Positions 1 to 12,937 of a stretch of DNA of 64,000 nucleotides are shown piece after piece (within the stretch, counting starts at the first letter, position 1; each line of letters starts with the position of its first letter). The stretch covers positions 496,001 to 560,000 of the forward strand of contig NC_023003.1 in NCBI RefSeq assembly GCF_000513475.1, in the 5' to 3' direction. The notes beneath the pieces were generated by a model. The model had not been told where the DNA came from. It ran no database searches and was given only the letters and a program-made list of their open reading frames with translations. The position numbers were made by a program, and so were the translations under genes. The stretch is from Candidatus Babela massiliensis (GTDB lineage Bacteria > Babelota > Babeliae > Babelales > Babelaceae).

Positions 1-1
1 T

Positions 2-316
2 AATAAATTAAATCAACAGATATTATCGGGCCAACCAATGAGAGGTCAAACGAGATGTGACTTATTCTATCAGCAGGAAATGGAACGTACTTTAAACTAT
101 TTAAAAAGTAAATTAGATATTAATCTGCTAAAGCAAGCAGAACAATATATGGTTATGTGGAAACAATATCAGGATCTTAAATATAACTTGCAAATGATAG
201 AGCTAAATGTATTAAGTATCGATATAGTAGCTAGATTGAGACTACCTTTACTTGCTTATACAAGATGCCAACGGTCAATGCTAACTAAAAGTTATTCTTT
301 CAATATAAATAGATAA
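2..316 (+). CDS. C-terminal part of an unidentified protein, cut by the window edge
   Basis: An open frame enters from the left edge and runs to a TAA at 314-316. No start is visible; the first ATG at 38 is internal to the open frame and has no clear ribosome binding site. About 104 residues are seen, mostly helical in composition, with a motif IVARLRLPLLAYTRC near the end. I do not recognise the family. A replication clamp-loader subunit end is conceivable but unsupported. The gene converges on the ABC-F gene, whose stop codon begins two bases further on, so no separate terminator fits between them. Confidence 0.5.
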   Translation, partial: NKLNQQILSGQPMRGQTRCDLFYQQEMERTLNYLKSKLDINLLKQAEQYMVMWKQYQDLKYNLQMIELNVLSIDIVARLRLPLLAYTRCQRSMLTKSYSFNINR

Positions 317-317
317 A

Positions 318-2198
318 TTAGTTATCTAATTTTTGTAACAGATCTTCCCACTTATTATTATACTCCTCTAATCTTGATTTGGCTGATTCAAGCAATTTAA
401 CATTATGAAAATATTTATCAGTACCATATTCATAATTTAAGAAATCATTATTTATTTTTTCTATATCTTTTTCTAACTTAGAGATCTTAAGTTCAACAGA
501 GCTTAACTCTTTTTTATACTGATTAATATCAACAGAACTCAAAATATACTCTTTTTTATCTGGAGATTTAAATTCCAACTTAGCTTTATTATTTTTTTGC
601 CAAAAAATATAAGAATCATAATTTCCATGATGAACATAGATTTCGTTTTTACTTAAGATGAATAATTTATTAGCTAATTTACTTAAAAAATCTTGATCAT
701 GAGATACAAATAAAATCGTTCCTGAATATTGTTTTAAAGCTTGAAGTAATATCTCTTTAGATTGTAAGTCCAAATGATTGGTAGGTTCATCCAAAATTAA
801 AAAGTTTGCTTTTGAAAGCAAAATTTTAACCATAGCTAACCTATTTCTCTCTCCGCCACTTAATACCGCAACTTTTTTATCAATATCATCTTTTGTAAAT
901 AAAAAGGAACCTAAAGTACTTCTAATACTAGATTCAGAAATCTCTTTGCTACAAGTTTTAACTATTTCTTGATAAACAGTGTTTTCTAAATTTAAAGCTA
1001 AAAGTTGATCTTGCTCAAAAATAGCATGTTTTACATTATGCCCAAATTCTATTAACGAACTCTTTTGATCATCCAAAGAATACTTTCCTATTAATAGATT
1101 AATAAAAGTAGTTTTACCAATACCATTAGCAGCTACAATTGCTATTTTATCATCTTTTTGAATTTCTCCCGATATATTATTAAAAATCAATTTATCATTA
1201 AAAATTTTTTTCAGATTTTTAAATCTTAATACCACTTTACCAGGACTATCAATAACAGGAAATTTTAATTTAAGATTATTAGATTTAGGTTCTACTTCTA
1301 TTACATCTAATTTATCTAATTGTTTTATTAGACTCTGTGCCATCTTAGCTTTAGTAGCCTTATATCTAAATCTATCTATTAATTCTTGCTTTCTCTCTAT
1401 TTCCTTCTGCTGCTTTTTATAAGCATTTTCCAAAATCTCATTTTGATGTTCTTTTATCAATAGATATTTACTGTAATTACCAGTAAAGATTTTTGCTTTT
1501 CCTCTTTCTAACTCTAAAATATAATCACAGCTATTATCTAGAAAGTATCTGTCGTGAGTAACCAATAAAAACCCAAATTTAGAATTTTTTAAAAAATCAT
1601 GAAACCATAATTTAGTGTTTATATCAAGATGATTAGTAGGTTCATCAAAGAGATAAAAATCGGCTTCTTGTAACAATAACTTACTAAGTAAAAGCCTCAT
1701 CTTCCAACCTACACTTAAATCTTTAACCGGCTTGTCAAAATCTTCAGAAGAAAAGCCTAAGTTATTCAAAATATTTTTAGTATTTTCTATAGCAACCACT
1801 TCGTTAAATTGCTCTAGTTCCTGAGTTATCTTAACATAAAGATCTAAATCTTTTTCCGGATTCAATGATATATTGTTCTCTAAATTCGATTCTAAATCTA
1901 ATTTTTGTAATTTAAGCTGATTATAATAATCAAATACAGAAAAAACTTCGTCAAAAACCGTTTTAGTAGAAAGAAAAGTAAATTCTTGAGGCAAATAAGC
2001 TATCTTTTTATTTTTATCAATTTCAATAATTCCACTATCAACTTTTATATCGGAAGTTATAATTCTTAAAAGTGTAGATTTGCCAGCTCCATTGCGACCT
2101 ACTACTCCTATACGCTGATTTTGCGATATAAAAATATCCACATCGTCAAATATAGTCTTATTAGAGAATAAAAGATTAATACTTTTTAATAAAATCAT
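318..2198 (-). CDS. ABC-F family ATPase (Uup/EttA-like)
   Basis: A soluble protein of 626 residues with two ATP-binding cassettes and no membrane segments, the layout of ABC-F proteins, which act on the ribosome rather than in transport. The first cassette has Walker A GRNGAGKST near residue 36 and a diverged signature LSVGWKMRL. The second has AANGIGKTT and a good signature LSGGERNRL. Both carry DEPTNHLD Walker B motifs. A lysine-rich linker lies between them, and a charged coiled coil ends the protein, as in Uup. The subfamily is not certain. The family is known for rescuing or tuning stalled ribosomes; drug resistance cannot be inferred from this sequence. Confidence 0.93.
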   Translation of the reverse strand: MILLKSINLLFSNKTIFDDVDIFISQNQRIGVVGRNGAGKSTLLRIITSDIKVDSGIIEIDKNKKIAYLPQEFTFLSTKTVFDEVFSVFDYYNQLKLQKLDLESNLENNISLNPEKDLDLYVKITQELEQFNEVVAIENTKNILNNLGFSSEDFDKPVKDLSVGWKMRLLLSKLLLQEADFYLFDEPTNHLDINTKLWFHDFLKNSKFGFLLVTHDRYFLDNSCDYILELERGKAKIFTGNYSKYLLIKEHQNEILENAYKKQQKEIERKQELIDRFRYKATKAKMAQSLIKQLDKLDVIEVEPKSNNLKLKFPVIDSPGKVVLRFKNLKKIFNDKLIFNNISGEIQKDDKIAIVAANGIGKTTFINLLIGKYSLDDQKSSLIEFGHNVKHAIFEQDQLLALNLENTVYQEIVKTCSKEISESSIRSTLGSFLFTKDDIDKKVAVLSGGERNRLAMVKILLSKANFLILDEPTNHLDLQSKEILLQALKQYSGTILFVSHDQDFLSKLANKLFILSKNEIYVHHGNYDSYIFWQKNNKAKLEFKSPDKKEYILSSVDINQYKKELSSVELKISKLEKDIEKINNDFLNYEYGTDKYFHNVKLLESAKSRLEEYNNKWEDLLQKLDN

Positions 2199-2264
2199 GG
2201 AAAATAGCTTTAATGTTTGATTTATAAATATATATAATTATATCATAATTACATATAAATAATA

Positions 2265-3242
2265 TTATTTTTTTCTTTTATAGTACTGTTCCATGCAAGC
2301 AAGAGGATTCTTTAATCTAGTACTGTTTTGCTCAAAAACCCTTAAAGCACGATTAATACATCTATCCATATTGGCATTACGTCTCTTATCTTTAAAATCT
2401 ATAGGCTGAATTTTATAACCCTGTATTACCATATTACCGATCATTAAATCATTATGATAAGGAATCTGATCTTTCATTGATTGGATATTTTCATAAATAA
2501 TTTGACTTTGAGGATATAATCCACGTAACATAACAAAAGTAACTAGATTTATCCCTGGAGTCCAGTTTATGGGTTTATCTAAAAGCTTTTTATTAAAAAG
2601 TTTTTGTTTAAAATCACTATATATTTCATAGTTTTGAGTAGCTTGATAAGGTCGGTGACCTTGAGTAAAACGAGCAAGCTCTAATTTAGTTTTTTTCATA
2701 TTAGATAAAAACAATTTTCTATCTGAATGCAAATTATTCACTAGCTTAATATTTTTGTGTTCAGAAAACATTTTTTGAATTTTAGGATCATTAATTTCAA
2801 AAAATACATAATCCCCCAATCTAGTAAAACAGTTCAATACATTGTAAAAATTATCAAAAATATTAAAACAATAATTATGTATAATCGATATATCAAAGTG
2901 CTCACATTTTGATAAAATATCTATGTCCTTATAATTAATATTAGTTGGATTAAGCAGTACTATATTATGCAAATGACTCCTCTTTATTTCATGTATAACT
3001 CTTTTGTAATCTTTGCCCAAAAATAAAACTATGCATACTGATTTATTAAACTTGCTAGCACATTTCAGTGTATATTCTATTGAATTATCTGTAACTTCCA
3101 ATATAGTTATAGGTCTCTTAAACTTTTGTAAAAGATTTTCTATATCTTGAAAGTTATTTGCATTACATATACCATGCAATAATAAACATAAAGTAATAGT
3201 TATAAATTGATAAATTGCTCTTAATTTATTAAAGTTAAACAT
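2265..3242 (-). CDS. Exported hypothetical protein with a possible Rossmann-like core
   Basis: I chose the ATG at 3242, six bases inside the longest frame, because GAGGG lies about 8 bases upstream; the longer version starts at TTG. The 325-residue product begins with a signal peptide (hydrophobic ITITLCLLL, probable cleavage after ICNA). Residues about 35-190 alternate hydrophobic strands with helices (ITILEVTDNS, SVCIVLFLGKDY, NIVLLNP, YVFFEI), which resembles a degenerate methyltransferase or Rossmann fold. The usual glycine-rich SAM motif is missing. The C-terminal part is basic. It lies 22 bases after the HAD gene on the same strand and is probably co-transcribed. Function unknown. Confidence 0.65.
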   Translation of the reverse strand: MFNFNKLRAIYQFITITLCLLLHGICNANNFQDIENLLQKFKRPITILEVTDNSIEYTLKCASKFNKSVCIVLFLGKDYKRVIHEIKRSHLHNIVLLNPTNINYKDIDILSKCEHFDISIIHNYCFNIFDNFYNVLNCFTRLGDYVFFEINDPKIQKMFSEHKNIKLVNNLHSDRKLFLSNMKKTKLELARFTQGHRPYQATQNYEIYSDFKQKLFNKKLLDKPINWTPGINLVTFVMLRGLYPQSQIIYENIQSMKDQIPYHNDLMIGNMVIQGYKIQPIDFKDKRRNANMDRCINRALRVFEQNSTRLKNPLACMEQYYKRKK

Positions 3243-3264
3243 AAGCAAGCCCTCGATTTAATTA

Positions 3265-3741
3265 TTATAATAATTTAGAAAACACATTTAATCTTTGAAG
3301 CTCATTATTTATGTAGTTAAAATCTTTAGCATGTATTGCAGTCATACCCAATTCCTTAGCAGTGTCTATATTTTTTTCTTGATCGTCAATTAGAAGACAC
3401 TCTTTAGGATCCAAATTATACTTATCTATTAAATAAAAAAAGATTTTATGATCAGGTTTTTTAGATTTAGCCTCAGAGGAGTTAACTGTACCATGAAAAA
3501 ATTGCATAATATCCTGAAAATTATCTTTAATATAGCCTAACATGCTGTCATCCCAATTAGTACACACATAAAACTTATAGTCATACTCTATGCCATTCAA
3601 GTAGCAAGACTTAAGTATATCAAGACCATAATCTATTGGCTGAACCCTCTTATAGTTTTCATCAAAATAAACAGCACTTAAAGAACTATATTCAAATAAC
3701 ACTCCGTGAAGATCAAATATTATATTTTTTAATAAACTCAT
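3265..3741 (-). CDS. HAD-superfamily hydrolase
   Basis: A 158-residue cytoplasmic protein with the four HAD motifs. Motif I is FDLHGVL near residue 9, keeping the nucleophile aspartate but with His where many phosphatases have the second Asp. Motif II Thr is in VCTNWD, motif III Lys in SKKPDHKIF, and the acidic motif IV is LLIDDQ. This layout is typical of small phosphatases of the YihX/epoxide-hydrolase-like branch. The substrate is unknown. The ATG at 3741 is preferred over TTG at 3750 because an AAAGGG site is spaced correctly only for the ATG. It is the first gene of a two-gene unit with the exported protein downstream. Confidence 0.85.
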   Translation of the reverse strand: MSLLKNIIFDLHGVLFEYSSLSAVYFDENYKRVQPIDYGLDILKSCYLNGIEYDYKFYVCTNWDDSMLGYIKDNFQDIMQFFHGTVNSSEAKSKKPDHKIFFYLIDKYNLDPKECLLIDDQEKNIDTAKELGMTAIHAKDFNYINNELQRLNVFSKLL

Positions 3742-3871
3742 ATCATTCAACCCTTTGAAATACTAATTAAGTATACTATAAAATAACAGCTATTTATATT
3801 TATAAAAGGTTATACCAAAAATAACTAGAGTTTTATCGAAGTTTTAAGTGATAAGAAAATAATATAGACAT

Positions 3872-3904
3872 AAAAAAAGGCTCTAGTATTAAAACTAGAG
3901 CCTT
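3872..3904 (-). terminator. Rho-independent terminator of the rRNA operon
   Basis: Arms 3877-3887 and 3894-3904 (AAGGCTCTAGT and its complement) form an 11-bp hairpin, followed on the minus strand by a run of T. It lies just past the 5S gene, which is the expected end of the operon. Confidence 0.9.
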
Positions 3905-3914
3905 ATATATTAAA

Positions 3915-4028
3915 TCTGGCGGTACCTACTTTCCCGGTCCGTCTCCAGACAAGTATCATCGGCGCTGTAAACTTAACTTCCGTATTCGGAATGGTAACGG
4001 GTGTTTCCCTACAGCTATACCCACCAGA
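3915..4028 (-). rRNA. rrf: 5S ribosomal RNA
   Basis: The minus strand starts TCTGGTGG and ends CCGCCAGA, which pair as the terminal 5S helix. The conserved inner segments CCGAATACGGAAGTTAAG and GGGAAAGTAGGTACCGCC are present. The length of about 114 bases is normal. It is the last gene of the rRNA operon, about 87 bases after the 23S gene. Confidence 0.95.
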
Positions 4029-4114
4029 AAATTTTTATTAAATTTTACTTGTGTGTAGAAATATTTGTAGTAATATTTAGAATCAATTTCACTGCATTCT
4101 AAAAATCTTTACTG

Positions 4115-7108
<2,994 letters not shown>

Positions 7109-7225
7109 CAAACTTTTATAACTAAGTGAATTTGTAACAACTAGATATTACTACAAAATATTTCAAAGAACACAAGAATTTTTTATCTATTTATAAGGAA
7201 ATCCAAGAAACTAGGCCTTTAACTC

Positions 7226-7301
7226 TGGTGGAGATGAGCGGATTCGAACCGCTGACCTCCTGCGTGCAAAGCAGGCGCTCTACCAACTGAGCTACACCCC
7301 C
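7226..7301 (-). tRNA. tRNA-Ala (TGC)
   Basis: The 76-base minus-strand sequence folds as a tRNA with anticodon TGC, a standard T-loop TTCGAAT and an encoded CCA end. It lies in the 16S-23S spacer, the usual place for tRNA-Ala in rRNA operons. Confidence 0.97.
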
Positions 7302-7344
7302 ATTATAAGGGGAATAATTACTCAAATTTTAGACTTAAAGCCTT

Positions 7345-7420
7345 TGGTGGGCCTAAGTCGATTTGAACGACTGACCTCCCCGTTATCAGCGGGGTGCTCT
7401 AACCCCTGAGCTATAGGCCC
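7345..7420 (-). tRNA. tRNA-Ile (GAT)
   Basis: The 76-base minus-strand sequence folds as a tRNA with anticodon GAT, acceptor GGGCCTA pairing with TAGGCCC, and an encoded CCA. It is the first spacer tRNA after 16S, giving the standard order 16S-Ile-Ala-23S-5S. Confidence 0.97.
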
Positions 7421-7484
7421 AGATTTGTACAAGCCTATGATCTTGCGAAAAACTCGCACACCTTAACAAAATTTATCTCCCTCG

Positions 7485-9025
<1,541 letters not shown>

Positions 9026-9172
9026 AAAAACTATAGAGTTTTTAAAATATTGAGTTAAATCGCAAGATCTTATAAGCTCGCTTGGACTTCCTATAAATTT
9101 CAAAGAAAACTTTTTACTTAAAGTTTTAGCAAATTTGAATTGTCAAATTTTTAACTTCAACTGATTATTAAT

Positions 9173-9200
9173 ATTATAATCGATTTTCAGAATTTGTCAA
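9173..9200 (-). promoter_or_regulatory. rRNA operon promoter
   Basis: Read on the minus strand this is TTGACA, a 16-base spacer, then TATAAT: both boxes match the sigma-70 consensus. It points at the 16S gene and would give a leader of about 140 bases. A second TTGACA at 9141-9146 lacks a good -10 box. Confidence 0.85.
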
Positions 9201-9783
9201 ACTTTTTTTAATTTTTTTTCAAACTTTTTTAAGCTGTATTAGCTACTAAATTTCGCTAATTTTTGTTAATTTCAACTTATATATATTTATTATATATTAA
9301 TTTTTAATTAAGTCAAATTTATTTTTAAAAAATTTTCAAAATTTATTTCAAAATCTTTAACTATTTTTATTAAACTTTAATTAAAAATTAGTTATAAATA
9401 TATAATGCAATAAAAAACAAATTATGTCAAATTTTTATCATTATTTTTTAGTTAAAATAACTTCAAATATTGATATTTCAAATCGCTTTCGCTTAACAGC
9501 TAATCATGTATATAATTATACCCTTAAATACAACAAAGTCAAATTTTTTTTAATATTTTTTAAACTTATCCATTTTATCGATCTAAAGCTAATATTGACA
9601 ACAAATTAAAGATAAAAACCTAAAAAATTATGAAATTAAATGAATATTTAGTTAGAAATGGTCTAACATAATAAAATTTAAAGCAAAAGTCTAAAAAATC
9701 ACTAAATATCTTATAAAATTTTATCAAAATCACAATATATTTTACCATTAAGCAATTTTTTTATATCGTTTAAATTTTTTTAG
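9201..9783. other. AT-rich intergenic region upstream of the rRNA operon, no gene seen
   Basis: About 580 bases of very AT-rich DNA with A/T runs lie between the rRNA promoter and the ogt promoter. The part next to 9200 could serve as an UP element or curved DNA for the rRNA promoter. A 61-codon open frame at 9424-9609 has low-complexity composition and no clear ribosome binding site, so I do not call it. Confidence 0.5.
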
Positions 9784-9811
9784 TTACAATTTTGTATTAA
9801 TATATTATAAT
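9784..9811 (+). promoter_or_regulatory. Probable promoter of the ogt gene
   Basis: TTACAA, 16 bases, TATAAT, located about 45 bases upstream of the ATG at 9857. The gene itself has an AGGGG ribosome binding site. Confidence 0.55.
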
Positions 9812-9856
9812 AAGATTATAATCAAAAATAAAAAACTTAAATCAAATAGGGGTTAT

Positions 9857-10462
9857 ATGGATAACAATACTCAAAAAGCGTTTTTAGAGCAGATTTTAAA
9901 TAGTAATGCTAATGCTAAAAACAATACTAAATCAAACAAAGCAAAAGCCAATACCTACGGAATCAACACCCCTTTAGGGACCGTAATAGTAATAGCAGAT
10001 ATAAAGCATGCTTATTTTTTGGCATTTAAAGATCAAGAGAACATCGAAAACAAAATTAAGATGCTTATAAAAAAAACAAACTTTACTATTACCGTAGAAA
10101 AAAATAGTATAATAAGTTTGATAGAAGAAGAATTAAACCAATATTTCAAAGGCAAACTAACTAAGTTCACCACTCCTATATATATGATAGGATCTAACTT
10201 TCAAAAACAGGTTTGGGCTGCTCTTTTAAAAACTTCTTATGGGCAAACCCAATCTTACTTAGAAATTGCCAACTCTCTTAATTTACCTCAGCATTCAAGA
10301 GCTGTGGCTAAAGCAAACGCAAGCAATTTATTATCGATAATTATACCTTGTCATCGAATTATTAATAATAACAATAAGTTAGGAGGATATTCTGGAGGAA
10401 TAGAACGCAAAAAATACTTAATTGAGACAGAAAAAGAAATCGTAGCTAAAAACTATTTATAA
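9857..10462 (+). CDS. ogt: Methylated-DNA--[protein]-cysteine S-methyltransferase
   Basis: This 201-residue protein repairs O6-alkylguanine by moving the alkyl group to its own cysteine in a single-use reaction. The active site is IIIPCHRII, with the acceptor Cys at residue 165. The DNA-binding helix region SRAVAKANASN precedes it, and the family segment FQKQVWAALLKTSYGQ begins near residue 115. The N-terminal 33 residues are Asn/Lys/Ala-rich and look like an unstructured extension. AGGGG precedes the ATG. The last 10 bases overlap the end of gmk on the other strand. Ogt and Ada C-terminal type proteins cannot be told apart here. Confidence 0.93.
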   Translation: MDNNTQKAFLEQILNSNANAKNNTKSNKAKANTYGINTPLGTVIVIADIKHAYFLAFKDQENIENKIKMLIKKTNFTITVEKNSIISLIEEELNQYFKGKLTKFTTPIYMIGSNFQKQVWAALLKTSYGQTQSYLEIANSLNLPQHSRAVAKANASNLLSIIIPCHRIINNNNKLGGYSGGIERKKYLIETEKEIVAKNYL

Positions 10463-11031
10463 ACATTAAGATATTTATTAAAAAGCTCCTGCAATGACAA
10501 AAGAGTTTCATCAAGATTATCATTTATAAACTTATAATCAAAAATGGGCTCTAATAATTCCATCTCCATCTCTTTTTTTGCAAGGCCTAATCTATAATTA
10601 ATGCTTTCTATTGAATCTTGAGCTCTAAACATTAATCTTTTTCTTAATTCCTCTATACTTTTAGGCTCAAGCCAAATAAGAATAGCATCTTCAATCTTAT
10701 GCTTGATGCTTTTAGCACCCGCGCGATCAAGAATAACTATATAAGATTGACCATTTTTTAGAGCCTTAACAATATAATTAGGAAATCCATAATAAGCTAG
10801 ATAGGATTGACTATACTCTAAAAAAAAACCTTGCTCAATCTTTTTAATAAATTCTTCTTTAGATAAAAAATGATAATCAATACCATCAATTTCATTAACT
10901 CTAGGAACTTTAGTAGTATAGGTAACAACACGCTTTAAGTTAATATTCTGAAAAATCTCAACCAGCTCATTAGATAAAGTGGTTTTTCCGCTACCTGAAG
11001 GACCAGAAATAACAAATAACTTTCCTAACAT
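10453..11031 (-). CDS. gmk: Guanylate kinase
   Basis: The enzyme phosphorylates GMP to GDP with ATP. The P-loop GPSGSGKTT lies near residue 9, the GMP-binding segment YTTKVPR with DYHFL follows, and the lid region contains RLMFRAQDS. The 192-residue length is usual. I chose ATG at 11031 with GAG upstream. The longer frame begins at a TTG at 11043 that overlaps the rnhB stop by 4 bases, which is possible but has no ribosome binding site. It follows rnhB directly and is probably translated from the same message. Its 3' end overlaps ogt on the opposite strand. Confidence 0.95.
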   Translation of the reverse strand: MLGKLFVISGPSGSGKTTLSNELVEIFQNINLKRVVTYTTKVPRVNEIDGIDYHFLSKEEFIKKIEQGFFLEYSQSYLAYYGFPNYIVKALKNGQSYIVILDRAGAKSIKHKIEDAILIWLEPKSIEELRKRLMFRAQDSIESINYRLGLAKKEMEMELLEPIFDYKFINDNLDETLLSLQELFNKYLNVYK

Positions 11032-11039
11032 GACACAAC

Positions 11040-11690
11040 TCAATTATGACTATTTAAATAAAATTTAGAAACAAAACTATTACGATGATATACTACTAGA
11101 CCGTCACTATCAATAGCTGCTTTATGAGCTTTTGTACCGTAACCTTTATTATTAGACAATTTATATCCTGGCAAAAAACCATCAACGCGACACATTAAAC
11201 TGTCTCTTGTTACTTTAGCAATAATAGAAGCTGCTGCTATTGAAGAAGAAAGCCTCTCTCCATAACTAAAATGTAAAACAGGAATATCAACAGTATCTAA
11301 AATCAGAGGCATATGATCTACCAATATTAAGTCAGGCGAATTAGGACAAGAAGCAAGCAGTTGAAATAATGCTCTTTTCATGGCATAAAGAGTAGCATTA
11401 TGAATATTAACTTGGTCTATTAATCTGTGATGAATAATACCAACGGAGAATATGCTATTTTTCAAAAGCCATTGATAAACTTTAAAACGTTGTTCAGGAG
11501 TCAGTTCTTTAGAATCTTTAAGATATTGATGCTCAACATAAGGATTTAAGATAGCTGCAGCTGCGACAACAGGTCCTGCTAAACAACTTCTTCCTACTTC
11601 ATCTAATCCACAAATTAATTTATTTTCAGCCCAAGCCTTCTTTTCATAATATAAAGGCTCAAAATCAGACTTACGTTTTATAGTTACCAT
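11040..11690 (-). CDS. rnhB: Ribonuclease HII
   Basis: RNase HII cuts RNA in RNA-DNA hybrids and removes misincorporated ribonucleotides. The N-terminal catalytic motif GLDEVGRSCLAGPVVAA supplies the Asp-Glu pair. DSKELTPEQR, the acidic ILVDH and the segment AAASIIAKVTRD follow in the family order. The 216-residue length is typical. The gene begins an rnhB-gmk pair that ends against ogt. The spacer to prfB on the other strand (about 145 bases) contains a possible -10 TATAAT at 11784 but no firm -35 box. Confidence 0.95.
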   Translation of the reverse strand: MVTIKRKSDFEPLYYEKKAWAENKLICGLDEVGRSCLAGPVVAAAAILNPYVEHQYLKDSKELTPEQRFKVYQWLLKNSIFSVGIIHHRLIDQVNIHNATLYAMKRALFQLLASCPNSPDLILVDHMPLILDTVDIPVLHFSYGERLSSSIAAASIIAKVTRDSLMCRVDGFLPGYKLSNNKGYGTKAHKAAIDSDGLVVYHRNSFVSKFYLNSHN

Positions 11691-11836
11691 TTATTTAATT
11701 GTTTTTATATTTAACATTAACCTATCTTAATAATAATAACTTAAAAAATAAATTTATCAAAAGCGATATAATAAAAAAACTGTTATAATTTATATTAAAA
11801 TAATATTAATAAATTTATAAATAAATGGAATAAGAT

Positions 11837-12922
11837 ATGCTTATAGATGAATTAAGAGAAAAAATAAAAAGTTCAGAACCAGATATAAATGTAATAAAAT
11901 CTTGGTGGAAAAACTCTAATCTAGAAAAACAACTAGAAGATTTAGAAAAATTAAGCAATCAAGAAGAATTTTGGCAAAACCCAAACCAACCCGATATACT
12001 CAAAGAATTAAATAGAATAAAACAACAAAAGGAAGCTTATTTACAAGCAACAAAATTATATGATGAGTTCCAGGAGTTAATAGAACTATTTGAAAATGAA
12101 GAGGATGAATTAATTAAACTAAAAGATGATATATACAAATGGGCCCGAGAAATTTCTAGATTAAAATTAAATGTTTTATTAACAGAAGAGGAAGACAGCT
12201 CAAACTGCTTTTTAAGCATAAACTCAGGCGCAGGAGGAACAGAGTCTCAAGATTGGGCTGAAATTCTCTTAAGAATGTATGTAAGATTTTGTGAAAGAGA
12301 AAATTTCACTTCAAGCATCTTAGATTATCAAGCAGGCGAAGGAGCAGGAATAAAATCAGCAACAATATTTATTAAAAGCAAAAATGCCTATGGGTTATTA
12401 AAAAATGAACAAGGGGTTCATCGATTAGTCCGAATCTCTCCATTTGATGCAAATAAAAGAAGACATACTTCTTTTGCTGGAGTAAATGTTACACCTGAAG
12501 TAAAAAAAGCAAATATAGAAATAGATCCCAATGATCTAAAAATAGATACTTACAGGGCCGGTGGCGCTGGAGGACAGCACGTTAACAAAACAGAATCTGC
12601 AGTTAGAATTACACATTTAAAAAGTGGAATAGTAGTACAATGCCAAAATGAAAGATCTCAAGTACAAAATAAAGAAATTGCAATGAAAATGCTTATGGCA
12701 AAACTTATACAAAAACAAAAAGAAGAAGAGAAATCAAAAGAACTGGCAATTGAGAAGAAAAAAATAGAATGGGGATCACAAATAAGATCATATATACTAC
12801 ATCCTTATAAATTAGTAAAAGATCATAGAACCGAATTAGAAAATCCACAACCAGAATTAGTACTTGATGGCGATATAATGGATTTCATAGAATCAAATTT
12901 AATTAAAGAAAAAACAAAATAA
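11837..12922 (+). CDS. prfB: Peptide chain release factor 2, without programmed frameshift
   Basis: RF2 reads UAA and UGA stop codons and triggers peptide release. The SPF recognition tripeptide is in RISPFDANKRRHTSF and the catalytic GGQ is in YRAGGAGGQHVNKTES. The 361-residue product is one continuous frame. Many bacteria regulate prfB with an internal UGA and a +1 shift near codon 25; none is present here, so that feedback control is absent. The N-terminal helical domain is complete. The stop lies 15 bases before the PutP-like gene, so the two may be co-transcribed, although the functions are unrelated. Confidence 0.95.
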   Translation: MLIDELREKIKSSEPDINVIKSWWKNSNLEKQLEDLEKLSNQEEFWQNPNQPDILKELNRIKQQKEAYLQATKLYDEFQELIELFENEEDELIKLKDDIYKWAREISRLKLNVLLTEEEDSSNCFLSINSGAGGTESQDWAEILLRMYVRFCERENFTSSILDYQAGEGAGIKSATIFIKSKNAYGLLKNEQGVHRLVRISPFDANKRRHTSFAGVNVTPEVKKANIEIDPNDLKIDTYRAGGAGGQHVNKTESAVRITHLKSGIVVQCQNERSQVQNKEIAMKMLMAKLIQKQKEEEKSKELAIEKKKIEWGSQIRSYILHPYKLVKDHRTELENPQPELVLDGDIMDFIESNLIKEKTK

Positions 12923-12937
12923 TACAAAAGGCACAAT

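Noticed and set aside
9424-9609. A 61-codon open frame upstream of the rRNA operon
   Set aside because: Low-complexity AT-rich sequence, no ribosome binding site, no family pattern.
11787-11840. Riboswitch or leader peptide before prfB
   Set aside because: The leader is short and AT-rich with no conserved pairing.
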